DNA of 64,000 nt, taken from positions 1-64,000 of the forward strand of contig NZ_CANLDD010000017.1 in assembly GCF_947489355.1 (NCBI RefSeq), written 5' to 3'. The translations under genes and the position numbers were made by a program. Below the pieces are notes generated by a model, which was not told where the DNA came from, made no database searches, and worked only from the letters and a program-made list of their open reading frames with translations. This document shows, one piece after another, positions 39,066 to 47,890 of the stretch. Source of the DNA: an uncultured Microbulbifer sp. (GTDB lineage: Bacteria; Pseudomonadota; Gammaproteobacteria; Pseudomonadales; Cellvibrionaceae). Position 1 is the first letter of the stretch. The number at the start of each line of letters is the position of its first letter.

Positions 39066-40247
39066 ATGATCATCCAGCCAAAAGTACGCGGGTTTATTTG
39101 TACCAATGCCCATCCACAGGGTTGTGCAGCCAACGTGCGCGAGCAGATTGCGTATATCCAGTCGCAGCCGACCCTTGAGAAGGGACCCAAGCGGGTATTG
39201 GTTGTCGGTGCCTCCACCGGTTACGGGCTGGCCTCGCGAATTACAGCCACTTTTGCCTGCGGCGCCAAAACCCTGGGGGTTTTCTTCGAGAAACCACCAA
39301 CAGACAAACGCACCGCCTCCGCCGGCTATTACAATGCCGCCGCTTTCGAGGCCGAAGCGCACCAGGCAGGGCTCTACGCCAAGAGTATTAATGGTGACGC
39401 CTTCTCCGACAAGGTGAAGGCTCAGGCCATCGATTCGATTAAAGAGGATCTGGGACAGGTGGACCTGGTTGTCTACAGCCTGGCTTCTCCGCGCCGTACT
39501 GACCCCAAAACTGGTGCATTGTACAGTTCGGTACTAAAGCCCATCGGTGAATCCTACACCGCCAAGAACCTCAACACCGACAAGCTGGAAATCACCGATA
39601 TCACTGTCGAGCCTGCCACCGAGGAGGAAATCACCTCCACAGTAAAAGTGATGGGTGGCGAGGATTGGGAACTGTGGATGCAGGCCCTCGGTGATGCCGG
39701 GGTACTGGCGGAAAGTTGCAAAACGGTGGCCTACACCTATATCGGTGACAAGCTCACCTGGCCGATATACGGCAACGCCACTATCGGCAAGGCCAAGGAA
39801 GATCTGGACCGTGCGGCAAAGGCCATCAGCACGAGTGGCCGGGCCTCCGCCAATGTGGCAGTGCTCAAAGCCCTGGTGACCCAGTCCAGTTCCGCTATCC
39901 CGGTCATGTCCCTGTATATCTCTCTGATCTATAAAGTGATGAAGGAGGAGGGGACTCATGAGGGCTGTATCGAGCAGCTGTATCGCCTCTTTACCGAAGG
40001 GCTCTATACGGATACACCGCGTCTGGACAGGGATAACCGCCTGCGCATGGACGATAGGGAACTGCGCCGGGAGACCCAGGCCAAGATCGAGAAACTCTGG
40101 CCTGCAGTGACTGGGGAAAACCTCTTCGACTTGACCGACTTCAAGGGCTACCAAGAGGACTTCCTCAAGCTGTTTGGGTTTGGTGTGGAGGGTATTGATT
40201 ACAATGCTGATATCGGGCCGCAGGTCGAGGCGGGGTTCAGCGATTAA
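39066..40247 (+). CDS. fabV: NADH-dependent enoyl-ACP/trans-2-enoyl-CoA reductase FabV
   Basis: 393 residues, near the usual 400. The N-terminus [20 protein letters not shown] is FabV-specific, and the NADH-binding [12 protein letters not shown] and catalytic Y-x8-K in [20 protein letters not shown] are present. FabV reduces the last double bond in fatty-acid elongation and is naturally resistant to triclosan. It stands alone and marks the right limit of the GC-rich chromosomal zone. Confidence 0.95.
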   Translation: MIIQPKVRGFICTNAHPQGCAANVREQIAYIQSQPTLEKGPKRVLVVGASTGYGLASRITATFACGAKTLGVFFEKPPTDKRTASAGYYNAAAFEAEAHQAGLYAKSINGDAFSDKVKAQAIDSIKEDLGQVDLVVYSLASPRRTDPKTGALYSSVLKPIGESYTAKNLNTDKLEITDITVEPATEEEITSTVKVMGGEDWELWMQALGDAGVLAESCKTVAYTYIGDKLTWPIYGNATIGKAKEDLDRAAKAISTSGRASANVAVLKALVTQSSSAIPVMSLYISLIYKVMKEEGTHEGCIEQLYRLFTEGLYTDTPRLDRDNRLRMDDRELRRETQAKIEKLWPAVTGENLFDLTDFKGYQEDFLKLFGFGVEGIDYNADIGPQVEAGFSD

Positions 40248-40281
40248 AAAAGTGGAAGTGCACTAGCGGGCCTTTGTTGCC

Positions 40282-40304
40282 CGGGAGTGCCTTTGCCGCT
40301 CCCG
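40282..40304 (+). terminator. Hairpin downstream of fabV
   Basis: CGGGAGTG-CCTTTGC-CGCTCCCG forms an 8-bp stem with one G-T wobble, 35 bases after the fabV stop. There is no clear T tract, so it may be a weak or rho-assisted terminator. Confidence 0.35.
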
Positions 40305-40797
40305 CCTGCGGCTCACGGTGATTCCTGTTCGCACTATGCCCGCTGCCCGCAAAGCGGCATATTCACTCCTCCCTGAAACCCAGGCGTGGCAGGGTTTTCA
40401 GGGGCGCTGTACTTTCTGGATGTTCCCCGGAGTTGGCTGATTTTCAACGGATTGCGCTGGGATCGGACGTTTTTGGATGCCCGAATGAGCCTGAAAAGCA
40501 AGCGCTGGATTATCCCCCTGGATTCAGAGACTTATGATCTGTACGGCGCGCCGAGGCCCCTCTTCGAACCTCCCTTTTTTGTTGTCAGAAAGCCGGAAAT
40601 ATTCTGCTGGTGGCAAGATTAGAGGTATCGCAAGATACCAGAGTGGAAAACTCGATTGAGGCTGTGATCATAGTCGGGACATTGGGGCATAAAATTGCAA
40701 AATCTTATGATCAATAACTGGGGACTTTGTACGATCATACAGTGGCGTGCTGCAATTAGGCCATCTAAGCCTTAAGTACATGGTTTGGGTATTGAGA
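40305..40797. other. Boundary interval between GC-rich and AT-rich zones
   Basis: About 490 bp without a supported gene; a 78-codon plus-strand frame at 40386-40622 shows no domain. Base composition changes visibly through here, from GC-rich to AT-rich. No att-like direct repeat or tRNA was found. Confidence 0.4.
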
Positions 40798-40941
40798 CTA
40801 CGACGAGTTGGTGGTTGGTTCGGTGGATAAATCGGTATGTTTTATCTCGGCAACAATGACTGAATATCCTTTATCAATCATCTGCGGCTTTATGGCTGCG
40901 CCGATACCAGAACGGCTTCCTGTAACCACGCAATTGCCCAT
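40798..40941 (-). pseudogene. Truncated short-chain dehydrogenase
   Basis: From ATG 40941 the minus strand reads MGNCVVTGSRSGIGAAIKPQ then DKGYSVIVAEIKHTDLS, the nucleotide-binding start of an SDR with TGSRSGIG intact, and stops after 47 residues (TAG 40798-40800). The catalytic Ser-Tyr-Lys half is missing. It lies 45 bp downstream of a full-length SDR in the same direction, so it is probably the decayed second gene of an SDR operon. Confidence 0.7.
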
Positions 40942-40986
40942 GATTTTCACCAGGGTAATTCGGCTTAGATTATTTTCTAGGCGCTT

Positions 40987-41757
40987 CTAAGTGTCGCTTT
41001 GCAGAGATAAAAACGAGGGCGGTTCGCCGCCGCCATGTACCGCAAGTGAAGCGCCTGAAATATAAGCTGCGTCGTCCGATGCCAGGTATAAGCAGGCTTT
41101 GCCAATATCATCAGCGGCGGCCATACGTTTCATTGGCAGATGCTCCTCAATTTTAGTAATACCCTCTGCGCCGCCATAGTGCTTAAATGCCGCTTCGGTT
41201 TTTGCCATTCCAGCGATGATCGCGTTTACGCGAACAACTGGCGCCCATTCTTGGGCCAGTGATTGCGTCAGGTTTACCAGGCCCGCTTTGGCGGCACCGT
41301 AAGCAGCGGTGCCGGGAGAGGGCCTGCCGGCGGAAATACTGGCGATATTGATAATAGAGGCATTCTCAGCGGTATCGACCATTGCCTTATATGCCTGCTG
41401 ACACAGCACCGCGGGTGCAATAAGGTTGAGGGTGATAATGGAGAACGTAAATCGAGGGGAAGCTTTTTTTGCATCGACCTCCGGGCTGCCTCCAGCGTTA
41501 TTGATAAGTACATCCAGTTGCCCGGTTTCAGTCAGTGTGAAATCGATCAGGCTTTGCGTTGACTCAGGGTCTCGAACATCGGTGGCTTGGAATAGGACGG
41601 ATCTGCCACTGATGGATGGCAGCACCGCTGGTTTTTCGCGAGCGCAGATGATTACGTTGGCGCCAGCATTGAGAAACTGTTCTGCAATACCTTTACCGAT
41701 GCCGCGGGATCCACCTGTGATCAACGCTGTTTTGCCGTGGAACTGAAGTGCGCTCAT
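40987..41757 (-). CDS. Short-chain dehydrogenase/reductase, candidate for the steroid pathway
   Basis: 256 residues with a classical SDR fold: TGGSRGIG for NAD(P) (residues about 15-22), NNAGG, catalytic Ser in NIASISAG and the YxxxK in AAYGAAKAGLVN. Two candidates for the IpdF-type 5-oxo reduction of the HIP intermediate exist in this window; this one has all catalytic residues. It is divergent from the HsaB-like gene across a 207-bp AT-rich region that would hold shared control sites. Substrate is inference from context. Confidence 0.75.
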   Translation of the reverse strand: MSALQFHGKTALITGGSRGIGKGIAEQFLNAGANVIICAREKPAVLPSISGRSVLFQATDVRDPESTQSLIDFTLTETGQLDVLINNAGGSPEVDAKKASPRFTFSIITLNLIAPAVLCQQAYKAMVDTAENASIINIASISAGRPSPGTAAYGAAKAGLVNLTQSLAQEWAPVVRVNAIIAGMAKTEAAFKHYGGAEGITKIEEHLPMKRMAAADDIGKACLYLASDDAAYISGASLAVHGGGEPPSFLSLQSDT

Positions 41758-41964
41758 AGTAACCCGGCGGTCAGGTAGTGATGGTGTGTTGCGGAAATTT
41801 TATTGATCATTTCTGTATTTAATCATCACTATATAACTGCCAGGCTCAGAATATATTGGCGCATTTATTTTTGCGTGAATTATAAAAAACGATATTAACA
41901 AGTAATTGAAATCATACTTAGCTTTTGCGTAGAATACTACTCAAATATTTAAAAAATATTTACC

Positions 41965-42933
41965 ATGAGTAAAATAGATCCATTGGAATTTCGCCAGGCT
42001 CTAGGCAGTTTTGCTACGGGTGTTACGGTAATTACCTCTATTGATCCTGGCAATAACCCGGTCGGGGTCACGGCGTCGAGCTTTAACTCGGTATCACTCG
42101 ATCCACCGCTGGTGCTTTGGTCATTGGCTAAAAATGCAATGTCGCTGTCTTCTTTTCAAAGCTCAGGGTATTTTTGTGTGCATATACTGGCGGCCAGCCA
42201 GCAGGATACCTCAGATCAATTTGCTTCCAGGGGCGTAGATAAGTTCGCAGGTATTGACTGGGGGAGGGGTATTGGTAATTTGCCAATTTTATCTAAGTAC
42301 GCTGCACGCTTTCAGTGTAAGACAAGTTATCAGTATGAAGGTGGTGATCATATTATTTTTGTTGGAGAAGTGCTGGAATGTGACCGGGTTGAAGAATTGC
42401 CACTGGTTTTTCATGGTGGTAAATACGCGCTTGCAAAAACTAAACATGGCAATGAAAAATATAGAGAGGCTGTCAATATCGAGGCGGGTACTTTTTCGGA
42501 TCAGTTTTTTTTATACTTGTTATCTCGCTCACATTTCCAGGCTGCTCATAAGCTGCAAAAAGATTTGCGTGAAAGTAATTTGAATAAGGAAAAGTATCTT
42601 GCTCTGACATTGTTTGGTATGGGGGGTGGGCTTTCTTTACAGGACTTGCATGTTCGCATGGAGCATACCGGGCATAAACCTAGTCATGCGATGCTTCAAG
42701 ATATGTTCGAGCGCGGACTGATTGTGGAGACGACAAGGGGTACTAGGGATAAGATCAAGTTTTCCTTATCTGTTAAAGGGCGTGAGCTCTACGTTAGTCT
42801 GCTGGCAAAATCGAAAGCAATTGAAGAAGAATTGTTAGATGACTTTTCGCCTGAGGAAGTGGCGGATACACGGGATTTTCTGCAGCGCTTTATCCGGAAA
42901 TCCGATCCCGGTGTTCCGGATTTATGGCAGTGA
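41965..42933 (+). CDS. hsaB: HsaB-like flavin reductase fused to a MarR-like domain
   Basis: 322 residues. Residues about 5-165 are a flavin-reductase domain (FRQALGSFATGVTVITSIDP, VGVTASSFNSVSLDPPLVLW, DHIIFVGEVLECD). Residues about 170-315 look like a winged-helix MarR domain (YLLSRSHFQAAHKLQKDLRE, LSLQDLHVRMEHTG, GLIVETTRGTRDKIKFSLS). Mycobacterial HsaB is about 187 residues without the second domain. The same fusion exists in the reductase (C1) of Acinetobacter 4-hydroxyphenylacetate hydroxylase, where the MarR part binds substrate and controls flavin reduction. It should supply reduced flavin to the HsaA-like oxygenase at 49872. No good ribosome site precedes ATG 41965. Confidence 0.85.
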   Translation: MSKIDPLEFRQALGSFATGVTVITSIDPGNNPVGVTASSFNSVSLDPPLVLWSLAKNAMSLSSFQSSGYFCVHILAASQQDTSDQFASRGVDKFAGIDWGRGIGNLPILSKYAARFQCKTSYQYEGGDHIIFVGEVLECDRVEELPLVFHGGKYALAKTKHGNEKYREAVNIEAGTFSDQFFLYLLSRSHFQAAHKLQKDLRESNLNKEKYLALTLFGMGGGLSLQDLHVRMEHTGHKPSHAMLQDMFERGLIVETTRGTRDKIKFSLSVKGRELYVSLLAKSKAIEEELLDDFSPEEVADTRDFLQRFIRKSDPGVPDLWQ

Positions 42934-42977
42934 AAATGAGTCATAACCAGTTACATAAATAGTCAATTGGAGAAAAT

Positions 42978-44051
42978 ATGGCACTTGTTAAAGGGTTTGA
43001 TTTGGGGGTATACACCTTTCCTCGGGGTTGGTTTATGATCGCTGAGGCCAATGAGCTGGATGATGGCCCCAAGGGTGTGCGGTTTTTTGGCAAGGATTTT
43101 GCTCTGTATCGTGGTGCAAGCGGTCGGCTTGTGTTACTTGATGCCTACTGTTTGCACATGGGGACACACCTGGCAAAAAGCAACAGTGCCTCCATCGTGA
43201 CCAACAGTGAGCAACTTGAAGGAGACTCAATTCGCTGTCCCTATCACGGTTGGCGCTATAACGCAGAGGGCCAGGTAGACGATATTCCTTATTTTGACGG
43301 CCCGTGTCCCAAGGCTAGAATTCAAAGTTACCCTGTCGTTGAAACGCTTGGTGCCATTATGATGTGGCACGATCCTGCTGGGGGTGAGCCTGATTACGAG
43401 GCCCCGGACTTGGAGGCGTGGCATGACTCACAGTGGATTAATGGGCGCTACGACCATCTGGGTGAAATAGGTATTCACCCGCAAGAGATTATCGATAATA
43501 TGGCCGATGCGCATCATTTGGGCCCAACGCATGGTGCGCCCTGTGAGTATTTTGAAAACGAATATATAGGTCATAAATATTACCAGCGTCAGGGCGGCTT
43601 CCACCGGATGTATGGCGCCCATCTGACGACATTGACCTGGTATACCGGGCCGGGTCTGTTATTGTCTAGGCAGCGCTTCGGTGATACCAATGGCTATGAG
43701 TTTATTTTCCATACGCCGGTTGATGAGGGCGTGGTTAAAGCCTGGCACAATAATCTTTCACTGGCGCCAAGTGCCAATCCCGATGAGCAAGACATCGCAA
43801 ATGCAAAAATGGCACAAGAGGGTGCACTTGCGGCTTTTGCTCAGGACCTGCAAATATGGGCGAATAAAAAGCCGGCATTACAAATTATGGCTTTACCTGT
43901 CGAGCGCAATTTTCGGTTGGGGAGAATTTGGTACAAGCAGTTCTACAATCCGATCGAAAAAGCGAATGAATTTCATGCTAAGGTGGATGGTAAGCACCAC
44001 CTAAAAGGCCTTGCTAAACCAGCTGAGTTAGCGGCGGAATTACAGGAATAA
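42978..44051 (+). CDS. kshA: KshA-like Rieske oxygenase (3-ketosteroid 9-alpha-hydroxylase)
   Basis: 357 residues. The Rieske [2Fe-2S] ligands are CLHMGTH (about residue 55) and CPYHGWRYN (about 91). The mononuclear iron site is in EIIDNMADAHHLGPTHGAP (two His and Asp). The C-terminal QFYNPIEKANEFHAKVDG and the catalytic-domain layout match KshA, which hydroxylates C9 of androstadienedione and so triggers B-ring opening. It follows the HsaB-like gene by 44 bp. No KshB reductase is seen in this window. Other steroid Rieske oxygenases are possible. Confidence 0.8.
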   Translation: MALVKGFDLGVYTFPRGWFMIAEANELDDGPKGVRFFGKDFALYRGASGRLVLLDAYCLHMGTHLAKSNSASIVTNSEQLEGDSIRCPYHGWRYNAEGQVDDIPYFDGPCPKARIQSYPVVETLGAIMMWHDPAGGEPDYEAPDLEAWHDSQWINGRYDHLGEIGIHPQEIIDNMADAHHLGPTHGAPCEYFENEYIGHKYYQRQGGFHRMYGAHLTTLTWYTGPGLLLSRQRFGDTNGYEFIFHTPVDEGVVKAWHNNLSLAPSANPDEQDIANAKMAQEGALAAFAQDLQIWANKKPALQIMALPVERNFRLGRIWYKQFYNPIEKANEFHAKVDGKHHLKGLAKPAELAAELQE

Positions 44052-44087
44052 GTCAGGCGAAGGGTAAGGAAAATACAATTGGATGGA

Positions 44088-44861
44088 TTAAACACTGTAT
44101 CCGCCATCCACGCAGAGTATCTGCCCGGTGACGTAATTTGCGCGGTCCGAGGCAAAGTAGGCGGCAGCTTCGCCGACATCCCTGGTTTTACCGAAGCGTT
44201 TCAGACAAAGCGTTGCTTTAACGGCTTGTTTCCACTGTTCGTCAAAGATGCCTTCTTTTTCAAGACGTAGATAGATACCAGCCTCAATCACACCGATTGC
44301 AACAGAGTTTGCACGAATATTGTGAACACCCTCTTCTTTGGCAATGTATTGCATAATGGCTTCAATACCGGCTTTAGGGGCAACCGATAGCGCATCTCTG
44401 GGCGGGATACGGTTTAACCCCGCAGAAGATATGTGTACAAAGCTGCCGCCACCCTGGGTGCGCATATGAGGAATGGCTGCTTTGGCTATCCGATAAAAAC
44501 CGTTGAGATCGTTGTGGATCACTTCTTCCCACTGTTGATCAGTGATGTCATTAAAAAAGGGTTGAGCAATGTCTGATCCGGCTGCCACAATCACAGTATG
44601 CACCCGGTGGTGCATTTTGACAGCAGAATGAAAGGCGTTGTTAATACTGTTTGCGTCGGATAAATCGGCCCGATGAATAGAGCATTGACGATCCATGGAT
44701 TTGATTTGTTCAGAAAGTTGACGCGCTTTTTCAACATTACTTCTATAGGTAATGGCAATATCGCTGCCATAGGCCGCGATTCGTTCGGCACAGCTACTAC
44801 CGAGGCCGCCGCTTCCTCCATAAATTAATGCAGCACCACTTGGGAATTCATGTTCTGCCAT
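44088..44861 (-). CDS. SDR-like protein lacking the catalytic Tyr
   Basis: 257 residues with a Rossmann motif (YGGSGGLGSS, residues about 13-22) and the SDR C-terminus (RANYVTGQILCVDGGYSV). The catalytic Ser is in HISSAGLNRIPP, but the position 13 residues later, normally Tyr, is Ser: the segment reads LSVAPKAGIEA, so YxxxK has become SxxxK. There is no other Tyr nearby that could substitute. It may bind a nucleotide without classical chemistry, or use another mechanism. It follows the FadD3-like gene on the minus strand after a 373-bp gap. Confidence 0.75.
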   Translation of the reverse strand: MAEHEFPSGAALIYGGSGGLGSSCAERIAAYGSDIAITYRSNVEKARQLSEQIKSMDRQCSIHRADLSDANSINNAFHSAVKMHHRVHTVIVAAGSDIAQPFFNDITDQQWEEVIHNDLNGFYRIAKAAIPHMRTQGGGSFVHISSAGLNRIPPRDALSVAPKAGIEAIMQYIAKEEGVHNIRANSVAIGVIEAGIYLRLEKEGIFDEQWKQAVKATLCLKRFGKTRDVGEAAAYFASDRANYVTGQILCVDGGYSV

Positions 44862-45234
44862 AGTATATTTACCCGGGTATCGAGATATATCTTTTTCAGT
44901 AATATCCAGCCAGATTTTGGATTGAACTTGCGTTCAATGCTTTCTTTGTTAACAGTGCCCACTGTAGGTCGCCATACCAAAACTTGATCTACCGGCAGTG
45001 AGCAGTGCGGATACGAAGCCAAATATGAACGGGAATCGTAAATTGTGTTGCCGGCACACTGGATTATAGCAATCCGAGGCCGTTCATTTGTAGCCCATAG
45101 CTACCGCCAATGCGGTGTATTGAAGTTTCCGGTGTACAATAGTCTTGAAGTCGCGCATGGTCGCAGGGAGCAAGCCGGAAATAGCGGGACTGTATTCACG
45201 CACTTGCTTTTAGGTCGAGTACCATTGGCGTTTC
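44862..45234. other. Gap between the FadD3-like and SDR genes
   Basis: 373 bp without a supported gene. It contains a perfect 18-bp dyad at 44921-44938 (listed separately), about 60 bp upstream of the SDR start. Composition is AT-rich like the rest of the cluster. Confidence 0.4.
44921..44938. promoter_or_regulatory. Perfect 7-bp dyad, candidate operator
   Basis: ATTGAAC-TTGC-GTTCAAT is a perfect inverted repeat with a 4-bp spacer, placed upstream of the minus-strand SDR gene where a repressor would act. It loosely resembles the AAC-N-GTT cores of KstR-type operators but no TetR gene is in the window. No second copy was found here. Confidence 0.4.
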
Positions 45235-46797
45235 CTATTGCTTAAGAAGAAATTTTTGCACTTTGCCTGAGGCATTCCTCGGCAACGATGTAACGAAGTG
45301 CAACACTCGAGGCACTTTGTAATTAGCCATATGTTCCCGGAACCAGTTGCGTAGCGTATCGGGGGACGGTTGCTCCCCTTCTTTTAGTATGATATGTGCA
45401 ACCCCCACTTTGCCAAGTCGGTCATCATGCATGCTTGTTACTGCGGCGTCTGTAATAGAAGGATTCCTCAATAATAAATTTTCGATTTCCGCGGGATAAC
45501 AATTAAACCCGCCGCTGATATACATATCCTTGGCTCTGTCAGTGATCTTGACATAGCCATTGGCGTTTTGCCAGCCGATATCACCGGTATTTAGCCAGCC
45601 TTCTTGGTCGATCATTTGTTCGCTTGCCTGTGGGTCATCAAGGTAACCCTGCATCACGTTAAAACCTTTCACAAAAATATTGCCAATTTCACCGGACGGG
45701 AGGCACTGGTTGTTGTTATCCAGAATCTTGATTTCAACACCATCAATAGCGCAACCGGCAGTATTGGCGATGGTTTCAAGATCATCATCCTGGCGGCAAA
45801 TACTGACAACGCCGCATTCAGTTAAGCCGTACCCGGTGTAGACCTCTTTAAAGCCGAGTATCTTTTTCATGTCGCGCACCAGTTGCTGTGGAACTGAGGC
45901 TGCACCGGTCACCGCACAGCGAAGGCTGTTTAAAATCGTGTGGTTTAACTGCGGTGAGTTTAGCAACGACTGGAATACAGTGGGGGCACCAGGCAATACA
46001 CTTATTTGCTTTTCGTCGATAGCCTCCAGAATAGTATCGGCATCAAATACAGGCTCCGGAAAGGCTGTCGCACCAGTGATTAAACAGGCCAACCAACCCG
46101 CTTTGAAGCCGAAGGTATGAAAGAAAGGGTTAACAATTAAATAACGGTCTTGATCGTTCAGTCCGACTGCGGCTGCCCAAAGTTTAAAACTAGCGACTAC
46201 TTGACCATGGTTGCTCATGACCCCTTTGGGCGCACCTGTGGTGCCCGAGGTATACATGATGTCAGACAGTGAATCGCCACTTAGTGCACAGATACACTCA
46301 TCAACCTGTTGATCTGTGACGCCGTGACCGCGAGTAATAAAAGTTTTTAAAGAATTTACATGAGCATCATCATTAGAGAGATGTCCGCGCAATACAATTA
46401 TCTCGTGTACGCACTCGGGCTTATATTCATCGAGTAATTTTATATAGTCCGTATCGAGAAAATTACTGACCGTAAATAAGAGCTGACTATGGGATCGGTT
46501 CAATATGTCTCCGGCTTCGATCCCCCTGTAGCGGGTGTTCAATGGTACCAGAATGCCACCAGCCATCATGCCACCAATGGCTATCCAGACCCATTCATGA
46601 ATATTTGGAGCCCATATGGCAAATCGGTCATCGGCCTTAAGTCCGCTCGCAATAAAGCCCTTCGCCGCTTCCTTTGACCTGTTTTTCAATTCTTCAAACG
46701 TCAGAGTGATACCATGGTCATCAATAGCGATTCGCTCGGGCCATTGATCGGCCGCATCGATGATAATGTCGGGAATAGTTTGTGTCAGATCTATCAT
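45235..46797 (-). CDS. fadD3: FadD3-like acyl-CoA ligase (HIP-CoA ligase)
   Basis: 520 residues of the ANL superfamily: P-loop MYTSGTTGAPKGVMS (about 175), YGLTECGV, the hinge region LNTGDIGWQNANGYVKITDR, YISGGFNCYPAEIE and a C-terminal catalytic Lys in LPRNASGKVQKFLL. Within a cluster carrying IpdAB, IpdC and EchA20, the best role is FadD3: thioesterifying HIP, the C/D-ring propanoate, to CoA. Many ANL enzymes share these motifs, so the substrate rests on context. Confidence 0.75.
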   Translation of the reverse strand: MIDLTQTIPDIIIDAADQWPERIAIDDHGITLTFEELKNRSKEAAKGFIASGLKADDRFAIWAPNIHEWVWIAIGGMMAGGILVPLNTRYRGIEAGDILNRSHSQLLFTVSNFLDTDYIKLLDEYKPECVHEIIVLRGHLSNDDAHVNSLKTFITRGHGVTDQQVDECICALSGDSLSDIMYTSGTTGAPKGVMSNHGQVVASFKLWAAAVGLNDQDRYLIVNPFFHTFGFKAGWLACLITGATAFPEPVFDADTILEAIDEKQISVLPGAPTVFQSLLNSPQLNHTILNSLRCAVTGAASVPQQLVRDMKKILGFKEVYTGYGLTECGVVSICRQDDDLETIANTAGCAIDGVEIKILDNNNQCLPSGEIGNIFVKGFNVMQGYLDDPQASEQMIDQEGWLNTGDIGWQNANGYVKITDRAKDMYISGGFNCYPAEIENLLLRNPSITDAAVTSMHDDRLGKVGVAHIILKEGEQPSPDTLRNWFREHMANYKVPRVLHFVTSLPRNASGKVQKFLLKQ

Positions 46798-47121
46798 GTT
46801 GTCAGTTCGCTTTAATGATGTCTTATATGTCTTTTAAAGCAGCGGCATGTGGTGATTGCCAGGGGTCGATAATTAAATGTAATAATTTTTTACTGCATTT
46901 AAGCTTACTATCATACACATAAATAAATTAAAATATGATAATTTTAGACAATGCTCAGGATAGTCTTAATGAACCTCTCTCTGATTAATACAGTACAGCA
47001 GTCAACAACTATCTGATATTGCAATGTCCACAGCTTAAGTTTTCGTAACCGTCAAATTATAATTACGTGGATTCAAATTGAAGTTCCTGTCCAGAAAGGC
47101 AACTTACGTGCCAGTAAGGTC

Positions 47122-47137
47122 GGTCTTTGGAAAGACC
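47122..47137. other. Perfect short hairpin
   Basis: GGTCTTT-GG-AAAGACC, a 7-bp perfect stem with a 2-base centre, within the intergenic interval. It has no T tract and no adjacent gene end, so its role is unknown. Confidence 0.4.
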
Positions 47138-47354
47138 TTAATAGGTGGACAGGCTGGGCTCAGCTAACTGAGCTCTGAAACCTGAATTGCATGTCATGCT
47201 TGTGCATTGCGGTGTGTTCTCGGCAATTTATAATCCGCTATCCAGCGTTGTTGCGCCAAACGTATCGGGTTCACCCTGATGAGCTCGCTAGTTGTGATCA
47301 AATAAGGGAGAGCGGCGTGATGCGTCCCCCAACATCCAAGTATAACATTTGAAG

Positions 47355-47377
47355 ACCGCCACTAGGTCAGTGGCGGT
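47355..47377. other. Perfect 9-bp stem-loop
   Basis: ACCGCCACT-AGGTC-AGTGGCGGT: perfect 9-bp arms and a 5-base loop. It is not followed by a T tract on either strand. It could be a relic of a mobile-element end or an extragenic palindrome. Confidence 0.45.
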
Positions 47378-47531
47378 ATGCTGTGGAGATCAGTCTCTCA
47401 GTGATATCTGAGGTTTGTTCGGTATATCACCATGACGAGTCACATAATGCACTCTGAGCGGTTTCCCAAAAGCGCACGGCAGTCTGCGGCAGTGTAGAAA
47501 TGCGCTCCGCACCTGTGCCTCATTAATGGAG

Positions 47532-47667
47532 ATACTAACGAGTCGGAAGGAAAGAATACCCCTCTCCCAGGACACGCTGTGAATACATCCTTGTGCGCTC
47601 GTAATCGGCATCCATGCCTCATATGATTCTGGGAGAGGGGTATGCTTTCCTCCTGCTTTACTGGTAA
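47532..47667 (-). repeat. MITE-like repeat, copy B
   Basis: Reverse-complement copy of the 136-bp element at 14094-14229. Both ends contain GAATACCCCTCTCCCAG-type inverted repeats, and the core (TAATCGGCATCCATGCCTC on the plus strand) is preserved. It sits between the FadD3-like gene and the decayed CoA-transferase gene inside the AT-rich cluster, whereas copy A lies in the GC-rich zone. Confidence 0.8.
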
Positions 47668-47890
47668 GTCGCCAGGAAAACCTTAAACCAGCAGAGATCG
47701 AACTTTTTATCTGTAGCCTGGTCCCCCTTATTGCGTGTTGTTTCACTCTGTATTAATTTTGACTGATTTGTACGAGTATATATAGTTTAAAGCAAAAAAG
47801 TAATATCAATCGTAAAATACTTGAAGCAAATATACGAATAGTGATATGGTTGTCAAAAGGTGTGCGGGGCAACAGGTTTCGGAATAGAGG

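Larger units (their letters stand above)
46798..47531. other. Gene-free, hairpin-rich interval
   Basis: 734 bp upstream of the FadD3-like gene with no supported gene. Two perfect hairpins are present (47122-47137 and 47355-47377), listed separately. A MITE-like repeat follows immediately. The AT-rich stretch 46860-46960 probably includes the promoter of the FadD3-like gene. Confidence 0.4.

Noticed and set aside
40386-40622. 78-codon plus-strand frame after fabV
   Set aside because: No recognisable domain, and no good ribosome site; kept as non-coding.
47330-47400. Integron attC site around the 47355-47377 hairpin
   Set aside because: The stem is perfect and lacks the RYYYAAC/GTTRRRY boxes and the extrahelical bases of attC; no cassette or integrase is nearby.
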